Part shown: positions 12,951 through 20,429 of the stretch, one piece after another
How the letters are laid out: each line of letters begins with the position of its first letter
How positions within the stretch are numbered: the stretch's first letter is position 1
Source of the DNA: AP-15 sp035503615
GTDB lineage: Bacteria > Pseudomonadota > Alphaproteobacteria > ATCC43930 > CGMCC-115725
Assembly (NCBI GenBank): GCA_035503615.1
Contig: DATJTI010000054.1
Location: 1-24,283, forward strand
DNA: 24,283 nt
Direction: 5' to 3'
The notes under the pieces: model-generated
What the model was told of the DNA's origin: nothing
Databases searched by the model: none
What the model saw: the letters and a program-made list of their open reading frames with translations, nothing else
Position numbers and translations under genes: made by a program

Positions 12951-14108
12951 ATGAAGCCGACCCGGCGACCGCGCAACCCCTGTTTCTCGTCGGGTCCCTG
13001 CGCCAAGCGGCCCGGCTGGTCGCCGGCGGCGCTGGCAAGCGCGCTGGTCGGCCGTTCGCACCGTTCGGGCATCGGCAAGGCGCGGATCGTCGAGGTCGTC
13101 GATCGTTCGCGCGCGATCCTCGAGGTCCCCGCCGATTGGCAGGTCGGTATCGTCGCCGGCTCGGATACAGGAGCGGTCGAGATCGCGATGTGGTCACTGC
13201 TCGGCGCGCGCGGCGTCGACATGCTGGCCTGGGAGAATTTCGGCGAGGGTTGGGTCGAGGACGCGAAGCAGCTGAAGCTCGCCGACCTGCGCGTACTCCA
13301 TGCGCCCTATGGCCGGCTGCCCGATCTCAGCCAGGTCGATTGGGCGCGCGACGTGGTCTTTCCGTGGAACGGCACGACCGCCGGGGTGCGCATCCCGCAT
13401 GGCGAGTGGATCGCTGCCGACCGCCAGGGGCTGGCGATCTGCGATGCCACCTCCGCGGTATTCGCGATGCGGCTGCCGTGGGACAAGCTCGATGTCGTCA
13501 CCTGGTCGTGGCAGAAGGCGCTCGGCGGCGAGGCGGCGCACGGCATGCTGGCGTTGTCGCCGCGCGCGGTCGAGCGGCTCGAGCGCTACACTCCGCCCTG
13601 GCCATTGCCCAAGCTGTCCCGGCTCACTGCGAATGGCAAGCTGATCAAGGGCGTGTTCGCGGGCGAAACCATCAACACGCCGTCAATGCTGTGCGTCGAG
13701 GACGCGCTCGATTCGCTCGAATGGGCGCAGTCGGTCGGCGGCCTCGACGGGCTGATCACGCGCTCCGAGCGGAACCTCGCCGCCATTTCCGCCTGGGAGC
13801 AGCATTGCCCGTGGATCGCGTTTCTGGCCGAGGACCCGGTGACGATTTCCTGCACCTCGCCACAGCTCAAGATCATTGATCCGTGGTTCACCGCGCTGTC
13901 GCCCGACGAGCGCTTCCGCACCGTCCGGGCGATGACCGCGCGGCTCGAACAGGAGCACGCTGCCTACGACATCGCCAGCCACCGCGCCTCGCCGCCGGGC
14001 ATCCGTATCTGGACCGGTGCCACGGTCGAGACCGGCGATGTCAAGGCGCTCTTGCCCTGGCTCGACTGGGCCTGGGAGGAGCAGCGTCAAGCCGCCAAAG
14101 CCGCTTAG
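12951..14108 (+). CDS. serC: Phosphoserine aminotransferase SerC (alphaproteobacterial/archaeal type)
   Basis: A 385-residue PLP enzyme that converts 3-phosphohydroxypyruvate to phosphoserine in serine synthesis; in the same class it also acts in the vitamin B6 route of some bacteria. The opening NPCFSSGPCAKRPGW and GRSHRSGIGKARI are typical of the alphaproteobacterial subfamily. PLP-site elements are GSDTGAVEIAMW, FPWNGTTAGVRIPHG and the lysine in WSWQKALGGEAAHGML. AGETINTPSML lies near the dimer site, and GIRIWTGATVE near the end. ATG 12951 has AAGGAAGG four bases upstream and the leader RNA before it. It is followed by a small membrane protein gene and serA, whose product supplies its substrate, so this is the serine operon. 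The length is normal. Confidence 0.96.
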   Translation: MKPTRRPRNPCFSSGPCAKRPGWSPAALASALVGRSHRSGIGKARIVEVVDRSRAILEVPADWQVGIVAGSDTGAVEIAMWSLLGARGVDMLAWENFGEGWVEDAKQLKLADLRVLHAPYGRLPDLSQVDWARDVVFPWNGTTAGVRIPHGEWIAADRQGLAICDATSAVFAMRLPWDKLDVVTWSWQKALGGEAAHGMLALSPRAVERLERYTPPWPLPKLSRLTANGKLIKGVFAGETINTPSMLCVEDALDSLEWAQSVGGLDGLITRSERNLAAISAWEQHCPWIAFLAEDPVTISCTSPQLKIIDPWFTALSPDERFRTVRAMTARLEQEHAAYDIASHRASPPGIRIWTGATVETGDVKALLPWLDWAWEEQRQAAKAA

Positions 14109-14170
14109 CTGGCATACCACCGTTTCGGCAGCTCATCTGCCGGCAGCTTGTTGAACGGAACCGCAAGGCA

Positions 14171-14410
14171 ATGGCGTTGATGCTGCCCAAAACTTACGAC
14201 GCGCTGGTTGAGGCGGGGGCGTCGGAAGCTACGGCGCGCGAGGCGGCTGAGGAGATCGCGCTCTACGAGCTGCGCTTTGCCCCGGTCGATCGCAATCTCG
14301 CGGTGCTCAAATGGATGATTGGCGGCATTTACGCGCTGCTGGTCATCGCCGGTGCACCGTCCGTGTGGCTGCTGTTGCGCGTCGCGGCCAAGCTCGGGGC
14401 ACTCGGCTGA
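14171..14410 (+). CDS. Small DUF1640/CCDC90-like membrane protein
   Basis: A 79-residue open frame between serC and serA. The N-terminal 45 residues are alanine-rich and acidic (YDALVEAGASEATAREAAEE) and could form a short helix or coiled coil. It is followed by NLAVLKWMIGGIYALLVIAGAP, a likely single membrane segment, and a short tail. This layout, with LKWM just before the membrane helix, resembles the small bacterial DUF1640/CCDC90-like proteins of unknown function; the match is by eye and weak. ATG 14171 has AAGG three to four bases upstream. A frame read from 13883 is only an artefact inside serC. The gene sits 62 bases after serC and 89 before serA on the same strand and may be cotranscribed. 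Confidence 0.6.
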   Translation: MALMLPKTYDALVEAGASEATAREAAEEIALYELRFAPVDRNLAVLKWMIGGIYALLVIAGAPSVWLLLRVAAKLGALG

Positions 14411-14439
14411 TCCGAGCGTGCCCCTGCAGGCGCTTGATC

Positions 14440-14460
14440 TTGCTCTTGCCGTAGGAGCAA
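14440..14460 (+). promoter_or_regulatory. Hairpin in the serA 5' leader
   Basis: TTGCTC (14440-14445) pairs with GAGCAA (14455-14460) across a nine-base loop, 39 bases before the serA ATG. No T run follows, so it is not a standard terminator. It could stabilise or process the transcript or have no role. Pairing was read by eye. Confidence 0.35.
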
Positions 14461-14499
14461 AGCCGTCAAATTTCGCTTCGCACGACCGGAGTGGTTCGC

Positions 14500-16092
14500 A
14501 TGGCCAAAGTGTTGATTTCCGACGATCTGAGCCCGCGCGCAGCCGAGATCCTGGCGACGCACGGGATCGAGGTCGATATGCTGCCCGGGATCGGTGCGGC
14601 CGAGCTAAAGGAGCGGATCGCCGATTATGACGGGCTGGCGGTGCGCTCGGCAACCAAGGTCACCGCCGAACTGATCGCCGCGGCACCCCGGCTCAAGATT
14701 GTCGGACGCGCCGGGATCGGTGTCGACAACATCGATGTCGCCGCCGCGACCCAGCGCGGCATCGTCGTCATGAACACACCCTACGGCAACTCGACCACCG
14801 CGGCAGAGCATGCGATCGCCATGCTGTTCGCGCTGTGCCGGCAGATCCCGGCGGCCGATCGTTCGACCCAGGCCGGCAAATGGGAGAAGTCGCGCTTCAT
14901 GGGGGTCGAGCTGACCGGCAAGACGCTCGGCATCGTCGGCTGCGGCAATGTCGGCGCGATGGTCGCGGCACGTGCCTTGGGGCTGCGCATGAAGGTCATG
15001 GCTTATGACCCGTTCCTATCGGCCGAGCGGGCGATCGATCTCGGCGTCGAAAAGGTCCCGCTCGACGAACTGCTCGCCGCCGCCGATTTCGTCACGCTGC
15101 ACACACCGCTGACCGACGCGACCCGGAACATGATCGATGCCGCGGCGCTCGCCCGGATGAAGCGTGGCGCCCGCCTCGTCAATTGCGCCCGCGGCGGCCT
15201 CGTCGTCGAGGAGGATCTGGCGGCGGCACTCGACAGCGGCCAGATCGCCGGAGCCGCGATCGATGTCTTTGTCGAGGAGCCGGCGCGGGTGAACCCGCTG
15301 TTCGGCCGCGACAATGTCGTCGCGACACCGCATCTCGGCGCCGCCACCACCGAGGCGCAGGAAAATGTGGCGGTCGAGATCGCCGAGCAGATGGCCGATT
15401 TCCTGCTGACCGGTGCGGTCAGCAATGCCGTCAACGTGCCGTCGCTGTCGGCCGAGGAGGCCAAGCGGATCAAGCCTTATATCCGGCTTGCCGAGCAGCT
15501 CGGCAGCTTTGCCGGGCAATTGACCGAGAGCGGCCTCACCGCGGTCGCGGTGGAGTACGAGGGCGCGGTCGCCGAGCTCGACATCAAGCCCTTGACCGCG
15601 ATCATGCTCGCCGCGTTGCTGGCGCCGCAGCTCGATACGGTCAACATGGTCAATGCCGCGATGGTCTGCCGCGACCGCGACATTCGCGTCAGCGAAACCC
15701 TGCGGGCCGAGCCGGGCGACTACCAGACCTTGATCCGGGTTGTGGTGACCCCGAACGGCGCCGCGGCCGAACGCCGGCCGCGCGAGGTCGCCGGCACCCT
15801 GTTCGGCGGCGACAAGCCGCGTCTTGTCTCGGTCGAGGGCATCCCGCTCGAAGGCGAGCTCGGCGGCACCATGCTGTTCGTGCGCAATCTCGACAAGCCG
15901 GGTTTTATCGGCGCGCTCGGCCAGGCGCTCGGCGCCGCGGCAGTCAATATCGCGACCTTCCATCTCGGTCGCACGGCGGCTGGCGGCGACGCAATCGCCC
16001 TCGTCGAGGTCGATCAGGTGCTGACCCCGGCGCTGCTCGACACCGTGCGCCGCCTGCCGGATGTGATCCAGGTCAAAGCGATGCGGTTCTGA
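14500..16092 (+). CDS. serA: D-3-phosphoglycerate dehydrogenase SerA (long, ACT-containing form)
   Basis: A 530-residue enzyme that oxidises 3-phosphoglycerate to 3-phosphohydroxypyruvate with NAD, the first step of serine synthesis. The N-terminal catalytic part (about 1-315) shows GRAGIGVDNID, the NAD-binding KTLGIVGCGNVGAMVAAR, the catalytic-arginine block NCARGGLVVEEDL and the histidine in TPHLGAATTEAQ. Next come an intervening domain (about 320-450) and a C-terminal ACT domain (about 455-530) with LVSVEGIPLEGELGG and MLFVRNLDKPGFIGALG. The ACT domain is the usual site of serine feedback. ATG 14500 has GGAG eight bases upstream and gives MAKVLISDDL, the standard start; GTG 14491 is less likely. 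The last codons (MRF, stop) are the first unit of a 17-base tandem array that continues past the gene. Confidence 0.96.
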   Translation: MAKVLISDDLSPRAAEILATHGIEVDMLPGIGAAELKERIADYDGLAVRSATKVTAELIAAAPRLKIVGRAGIGVDNIDVAAATQRGIVVMNTPYGNSTTAAEHAIAMLFALCRQIPAADRSTQAGKWEKSRFMGVELTGKTLGIVGCGNVGAMVAARALGLRMKVMAYDPFLSAERAIDLGVEKVPLDELLAAADFVTLHTPLTDATRNMIDAAALARMKRGARLVNCARGGLVVEEDLAAALDSGQIAGAAIDVFVEEPARVNPLFGRDNVVATPHLGAATTEAQENVAVEIAEQMADFLLTGAVSNAVNVPSLSAEEAKRIKPYIRLAEQLGSFAGQLTESGLTAVAVEYEGAVAELDIKPLTAIMLAALLAPQLDTVNMVNAAMVCRDRDIRVSETLRAEPGDYQTLIRVVVTPNGAAAERRPREVAGTLFGGDKPRLVSVEGIPLEGELGGTMLFVRNLDKPGFIGALGQALGAAAVNIATFHLGRTAAGGDAIALVEVDQVLTPALLDTVRRLPDVIQVKAMRF

Positions 16093-16160
16093 GGGCAATG
16101 CGGTTCTGAGGGCGATGCGGTTCTGAGGGCGATGCGGTTCTGAGAGCGATGCGGTTCTGG
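16079..16160. repeat. 4.8 x 17-bp tandem array starting at the serA stop codon
   Basis: CGATGCGGTTCTGAGGG fills 16079-16095, 16096-16112 (one change), 16113-16129, 16130-16146 (one change) and a partial 16147-16160. The first copy encodes the last SerA residues and stop. Every full copy carries ATG-CGG-TTC-TGA, a four-codon mini frame. The unit is not a multiple of three and has no strong inverted repeat, so it is neither a terminator nor a CRISPR repeat. Confidence 0.95.
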
Positions 16161-16240
16161 GCCGGTCGCCGCGCCGCGATCCTCAGCTTCCGTTTTTCGC
16201 CGTGCCTTCGCAGCGCGCGTGGTGCATCCTCGCAGGCCTG

Positions 16241-17404
16241 ATGAACGACACTCCGCACCCGGCGCTGCTGCCGGCCGGCATGCATGATTTGCTGCCTCCC
16301 GAGGCCGAGGCCGAGGCCGAGGCTGTCGCACGCCTGATGGCGGTCTTGGCTGCTCACGGCTATCAACGGGTCAAGCCGCCGCTTGTCGAATTCGAGGAGA
16401 CGCTGCTGTCGGGCGCCGGGGCGGCGATGGCGACCGCCACCTTCCGCACGATGGACCCGGGCTCGCACCGCATGATCGGGGTGCGCGCCGATATGACGCC
16501 GCAGATCGCGCGGATCGCGGTGACCCGGCTCGGTGCCGCGGCACGGCCGTTGCGGCTCAGCTATTCGGGTCAGGTGCTGCGGGTCAAGGGCTCGGAGATC
16601 CGGCCGGAGCGCCAGATTGGCCAGGTCGGCGCCGAGCTGATCGGTGCTGCCGGCTCGGCCGCCGATGTCGAAGCGATCGCGGTTGCCGGTGCCGCGCTGG
16701 CCAAGCTCGCAGTGCCGCATCTGTCGGTCGACATCACGCTGCCGACTTTGGTGCCGGCGGTGACCGAGGCCTTTGGCATCGACGGCGAGCGCGCGGCGGC
16801 GCTGCGCGCTGCACTCGATCACAAGGACGCTGCCGCAGTGGCACAGATCGCCGGCACCGCCGGTTCGCTGCTGGGGCGGCTGCTGGCCGCGGCCGGTCCC
16901 GCCGCCGAGGCGCTCGCGGCCCTCGACCGGCTGGAGCTGCCGGCACGCGCCCGTGCCGAACGCGCGCGGCTCGGCGCCGTGCTCGACGGGCTCGCGACCG
17001 CGGCCCCGGCGTTGAAAGCCACGGTCGACCCGGTCGAGAACCGCGGCTTCGAATACCACAGCGGGATCAGCTTCACGTTTTTCGGCGGCGGTGCGGCGGC
17101 AGGCGGGTCAACCGGCGAGCTCGGGCGCGGCGGGCGCTACCTGGCCGGCGATCCCGGCTCGGCCGAGCCGGCGACCGGCTTTACGCTTTACACCGATACG
17201 ATCTTGCGGACGCTGCCTGACCTGCCCCCGCCACGCCGGGTGCTGCTGCCCCTCACCGCCGCGAGGGAGCACGCCGAGCGGTTGCGCGAGCAGGGCTGGA
17301 TCACGGTCGCGGCGCTTGCGCCGGCCGCCGATTGGCGGACCGAAGCGCGTCGGCTCGGCTGCACTCATGTCCTTGAAAACGGTGCGCCGGTCGCGCTCGC
17401 CTAA
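16241..17404 (+). CDS. hisZ: ATP phosphoribosyltransferase regulatory subunit HisZ
   Basis: A 387-residue protein related to class II histidyl-tRNA synthetase that lacks aminoacylation activity. It forms a hetero-octamer with short HisG and carries the feedback control for the first step of histidine synthesis. Visible class II elements are ALLPAGMHDLLPPEAEAEAE at the start, FRTMDPGSHRMIGVRADMTPQIARI (motif 2 region), LRLSYSGQVLRVKG and the late FEYHSGISFTFF, a degenerate HisRS-like block. ATG 16241 fits the usual start; GTG 16202 would add 13 residues with no binding site. hisG is not in this window, so a short HisG must be elsewhere. An EAEAEAEA run (16301-16324) comes from four six-base repeats. 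Its stop lies inside the duplicated purA ribosome-binding region. Confidence 0.92.
   Translation: MNDTPHPALLPAGMHDLLPPEAEAEAEAVARLMAVLAAHGYQRVKPPLVEFEETLLSGAGAAMATATFRTMDPGSHRMIGVRADMTPQIARIAVTRLGAAARPLRLSYSGQVLRVKGSEIRPERQIGQVGAELIGAAGSAADVEAIAVAGAALAKLAVPHLSVDITLPTLVPAVTEAFGIDGERAAALRAALDHKDAAAVAQIAGTAGSLLGRLLAAAGPAAEALAALDRLELPARARAERARLGAVLDGLATAAPALKATVDPVENRGFEYHSGISFTFFGGGAAAGGSTGELGRGGRYLAGDPGSAEPATGFTLYTDTILRTLPDLPPPRRVLLPLTAAREHAERLREQGWITVAALAPAADWRTEARRLGCTHVLENGAPVALA
16301..16324. repeat. 4 x 6-bp repeat (GAGGCC) in hisZ
   Basis: Three exact GAGGCC units and one GAGGCT give EAEAEAEA in the first helix of HisZ. Such a run can slip during replication without loss of frame. Confidence 0.75.
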
Positions 17405-17434
17405 AGGAGGTACGGTTCTAAAGGAGGTGCCGTT
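17401..17434 (+). repeat. 2 x 17-bp duplication of the hisZ stop / purA ribosome binding site
   Basis: CTAAAGGAGGTACGGTT (17401-17417) is followed by CTAAAGGAGGTGCCGTT (17418-17434). Each copy contains TAA and AAAGGAGG. The first copy supplies the hisZ stop codon, the second supplies the binding site used for purA, with GGAGG five bases from the TTG start. Confidence 0.9.
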
Positions 17435-18749
17435 GGGCAATGTCGTGGTCGTCGGCGCGCAATGGGGCGATGAAGGCAAGGGAAAGATCGTCGACTGGCT
17501 ATCGGAGCGCGCCGATGTGGTGGTGCGCTTTCAGGGCGGGCACAATGCCGGCCACACGCTCGTCGTCGGCAATGTCGAATACAAGCTGAGCCTGTTGCCT
17601 TCGGGGGTGGTGCGGCCGGGCAAATTGTCGATCATCGGCAATGGCGTCGTCGTCGATCCATGGGCGCTGCTCGAAGAGATCGACGCAATCGCCAAAAAAG
17701 GTGTCATGGTCACGCCCGAGACCCTCAAGCTCGCCGACAACGCGGCGCTGATCCTGCCCTCGCATGGTGCGCTCGATCGCGCCCGCGAGCAGCGCCGCGG
17801 CGCCAACAAGCTCGGCACGACCGGCCGCGGGATCGGCCCCGCCTATGAGGACAAGGTCGGCCGGCGCGCCATCCGGGTCTGCGATCTCGCCGACACGCAG
17901 GCGCTCGAGTTGCGCATCGATGACCTGCTGCTGCACCACAACGCATTGCTGCGCGGCCTCGGCGAACCCGAAGCCGATCGCGGCGAGTTGCTCGCGGCGC
18001 TGCGGGCGGTCGCACCGCGCATCCTGCCGCATGCCGGGCCGGTCTGGCGCCTGCTCGACGAGGCGCGCAGGGCGGGACGGCGGATCCTGTTCGAAGGCGC
18101 GCAAGGAGCGATGCTCGATGTTGATCACGGCACCTACCCGTTCGTGACCTCGTCGAACACGGTCGCCGCACAGGCTGCGGCCGGGTCGGGCATGGCTCCC
18201 GCTTCCGTCGGGTATGTGCTCGGCATCACCAAGGCGTATACGACGCGCGTCGGCACCGGCCCGTTCCCGACCGAACTCACCGATGCCGTCGGCGACACTC
18301 TCGGCGAGCGTGGCCGCGAGTTCGGCGTCGTCACCGGGCGCAAGCGGCGCTGCGGCTGGTTCGACGCTGTCGCAGTCCGCCAGGCGGTCAAGACCGGCGG
18401 CATCGATGGCATCGCGCTGACCAAGCTCGACGTGCTCGACGGCCTCGATGAGATCAAATTCTGCACCGCCTATCGCCGCGACGGCAAAACCTACGATTAT
18501 GTCCCGGCCGGGATGACCGCCCAGGCCGAGATCGAGCCGGTCTATGAAACCGTCGCCGGCTGGCACGAGATCACCCGCGGGGCGCGCGCCTGGACCGATC
18601 TGCCGGCCGCCGCGGTCAGCTATGTGCGCCGGCTCGAACAGCTGATCGGCGCGCCGGTCGCGCTGTTGTCGACCAGCCCCGAGCGGGACGACACGGTTCT
18701 GATGCGCGATCCGTTCGCCGACGGAACCCCGCCTGCTGCGGCGATCTAG
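17433..18749 (+). CDS. purA: Adenylosuccinate synthetase PurA, TTG start
   Basis: A 438-residue enzyme that joins IMP and aspartate with GTP to give adenylosuccinate, the first committed step to AMP. Diagnostic segments are GAQWGDEGKGKIVDWL at the start, QGGHNAGHTLVV, the IMP-site TTGRGIGPAYEDK, FEGAQGAMLDVDHGTYPFVT, the switch-like GVVTGRKRRCGWFDAV and, late, ALLSTSPERDDT. I choose the TTG at 17433, since it gives MGNVVVVGAQWGDEGKGK, the standard start, with a perfect AAGGAGG five bases before it; GTG 17427 has no spacing. The much longer open frame back to 17091 is a shadow of hisZ. The TAG stop shares CTAG with the stop of the hydrolase on the other strand. It is the last gene of the serC-serA-hisZ-purA run. 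Confidence 0.96.
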   Translation: MGNVVVVGAQWGDEGKGKIVDWLSERADVVVRFQGGHNAGHTLVVGNVEYKLSLLPSGVVRPGKLSIIGNGVVVDPWALLEEIDAIAKKGVMVTPETLKLADNAALILPSHGALDRAREQRRGANKLGTTGRGIGPAYEDKVGRRAIRVCDLADTQALELRIDDLLLHHNALLRGLGEPEADRGELLAALRAVAPRILPHAGPVWRLLDEARRAGRRILFEGAQGAMLDVDHGTYPFVTSSNTVAAQAAAGSGMAPASVGYVLGITKAYTTRVGTGPFPTELTDAVGDTLGERGREFGVVTGRKRRCGWFDAVAVRQAVKTGGIDGIALTKLDVLDGLDEIKFCTAYRRDGKTYDYVPAGMTAQAEIEPVYETVAGWHEITRGARAWTDLPAAAVSYVRRLEQLIGAPVALLSTSPERDDTVLMRDPFADGTPPAAAI

Positions 18750-19429
18750 CGGGTGCCACGCCCTTGCGAGACCGCGGGGGTCCGATCGCCCGGCCGCAGG
18801 TGATCCCGGATATAGCTGTCGACGTGCCCGGTAATGACGTCGAGGCTGTCGGCGAAATAATGGTCGGCGCCGGCGATCTTGCGAAAATCGATCTTGATGT
18901 CGCGCTGGTGTGACAGCTTCGCCACCAGCTTCTGCACCGAATCGACCGGGACCACGCTGTCCTGGTCACCCTGCAGGATCAGGCCTGACGATGGGCAGGG
19001 TGCGAGAAACGTGAAATCATAGATATTGGCGGGCGGGGCGATCGCGATGAAGCTTTCGATCTCGGGGCGGCGCATCAACAGCTGCATGCCGATCCACGCC
19101 CCGAATGAGAAACCTGCGACCCAGCAGGTCCCGGCATTCGGGTTGTAGGTCTGCAGCCAGTCGAGCGCCGAGGCGGCATCCGACAATTCGCCCTCGCCGC
19201 GGTCGAAGCTGCCCTGGCTGCGCCCGACCCCGCGAAAGTTGAAGCGCAGCGTCGAGAAGCCGTGGCGCACGAACGATTGGTAGAGGGTGTAGACGAGCTT
19301 GTTGTTCATCGTGCCGCCGTGCTGCGGATGCGGATGCAGCACCAGCGCCATCGCCGAGGCCGGCGCGCGGCTGTGGTGGTAGCGGGCCTCGATCCGGCCT
19401 TCCGGCCCGTTGATGATTACGTCAGGCAT
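18746..19429 (-). CDS. Alpha/beta hydrolase (dienelactone-hydrolase-like)
   Basis: A 227-residue single-domain alpha/beta hydrolase. The oxyanion region is HPHPQHGGTMNNK, the first beta-loop block is STLRFNFRGVGRSQG, the nucleophile serine lies in VAGFSFGAWIG, the acid is probably in LQGDQDSVVP and the histidine is in AGADHYF. It has no signal peptide, so it is cytoplasmic. The family is widespread next to purA or isc genes in alphaproteobacteria, but the substrate is unknown; COG2945-type proteins of this kind are generally only predicted hydrolases. ATG 19429 begins MPDVIINGPEGRIEARY, the usual start. It converges on purA with shared stop bases (CTAG) and is divergent from cysE, with about 200 bases between their starts. 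Confidence 0.9.
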   Translation of the reverse strand: MPDVIINGPEGRIEARYHHSRAPASAMALVLHPHPQHGGTMNNKLVYTLYQSFVRHGFSTLRFNFRGVGRSQGSFDRGEGELSDAASALDWLQTYNPNAGTCWVAGFSFGAWIGMQLLMRRPEIESFIAIAPPANIYDFTFLAPCPSSGLILQGDQDSVVPVDSVQKLVAKLSHQRDIKIDFRKIAGADHYFADSLDVITGHVDSYIRDHLRPGDRTPAVSQGRGTR

Positions 19430-19530
19430 GGCTGTTCCAAACGATCTCCACCCCCCGGCATCGACGCCGACATCCGAGCCGGCCGGTCGGTAACCAGCAC
19501 TCCCTCATATGCGCCTGGCGTCCGCAATTC

Positions 19531-19558
19531 TTGACCATTTTTGTCGGACAATTATATG
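19531..19558 (+). promoter_or_regulatory. Candidate cysE-isc promoter with overlapping inverted repeat
   Basis: TTGACC (19531-19536) and TATATG (19553-19558), 16 bases apart, form a good sigma-70-type promoter in an AT-rich patch unusual for this window. An imperfect inverted repeat, TTGACC-N9-GGACAA (19531-19551), five of six positions paired, covers the -35 box and the spacer. A repressor bound there would block transcription; the Rrf2-type regulator encoded downstream is the obvious candidate. Both readings are by eye. Confidence 0.5.
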
Positions 19559-19627
19559 CTGGTTGAGGGTGCGACGCGACGGGATCCGATGCGGCGGCGA
19601 GACCGCACCGACGTTAATATAGTGGCA

Positions 19628-20419
19628 ATGATGCTGTCGAAAAACCTGCGTGACGAGATTGATGCGACGCTGGCCCGCGACCCGGCCGCTCGATCGCGTG
19701 TCGAGGTCGCGTTGTGCTATCCAGGATTTCATGCGGTGGTGTTCCACTGCCTGGCACATTGGCTGTGGCGGCGCGGCTGGCTGCTCGCCGGCCGCTTTGT
19801 CTCGCATCTCGGACGAATGCTGACCGGGATCGAAATCCATCCCGGGGCGCGTATCGGCAATCGCCTCTTCATCGACCACGGAATGGGCGTCGTGATCGGC
19901 GAAACCGCCGAGATCGGCGACGACTGCACCCTCTACCAGGGGGTGACGCTTGGCGGCACCTCTTTGACCCGGGGCGCGAAACGGCATCCGACCCTGGGCA
20001 ACGGGGTCATCGTCGGCTCCGGCGCGCAGGTGCTGGGACCGTTCCGGGTCGGCGACGGGGCGCGCATCGGCGCCGCGGCGGTGGTCCTGCGCGAGGTCCC
20101 CGACGGAGCGACGATGGTCGGCAATCCGGCACGCCAGGTGGCGCGGCGCAGCGGCGCCGGCGAGCTGCGGGCGCCGTTCCAGCCCTACGCGATCTGCGGG
20201 GACATTCCCGATCCGATTGCCCGCGCGCTGAACGGGCTGCTCGACGAGGTGACGAGCCTGCGAGCCCATGTCGCCGCACTCGAACGCACCGCCGCCGGAG
20301 CATCCCCGGGCCAGTCGCCCGGTGCCGGCGACAACCCACCGCTGCACCTCGTCGTCAATGGCGGCAATGGGGCTGTCAGCAGCGGCGGCGGCGAGACAGC
20401 GGACGCGCGGACCTCGTGA
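19628..20419 (+). CDS. cysE: Serine O-acetyltransferase CysE/EpsC
   Basis: A protein of about 263 residues that acetylates serine with acetyl-CoA, the committing step to cysteine. It has the short N-terminal helical part (KNLRDEIDATLARDPAARSR), the conserved YPGFHAVVFHCLAHWLW, and the left-handed beta-helix of hexapeptide repeats: EIHPGARIGNRLFIDHG, catalytic His in DHGMGVVIGE, LYQGVTLGGTSL and the P-loop end DGATMVGNPAR. The C-terminal 50 residues are a low-complexity Gly/Ala/Ser tail. The start is uncertain: ATG 19628 or 19631 fits the family; ATG 19556 overlaps the predicted promoter -10 and is unlikely. It leads the isc genes; cysteine made downstream of it feeds the two desulfurases. Its stop is 10 bases before iscR. 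Confidence 0.93.
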   Translation: MMLSKNLRDEIDATLARDPAARSRVEVALCYPGFHAVVFHCLAHWLWRRGWLLAGRFVSHLGRMLTGIEIHPGARIGNRLFIDHGMGVVIGETAEIGDDCTLYQGVTLGGTSLTRGAKRHPTLGNGVIVGSGAQVLGPFRVGDGARIGAAAVVLREVPDGATMVGNPARQVARRSGAGELRAPFQPYAICGDIPDPIARALNGLLDEVTSLRAHVAALERTAAGASPGQSPGAGDNPPLHLVVNGGNGAVSSGGGETADARTS

Positions 20420-20429
20420 GGACACCGCG

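Noticed and set aside
14402..14416. CTCGG/CCGAG hairpin at the stop of the small membrane protein gene as a terminator
   Set aside because: Five base pairs and no T run; too weak to call.
16079..16160. CRISPR-like array at the end of serA
   Set aside because: The 17-bp units adjoin each other with no spacers, and no cas genes are present.
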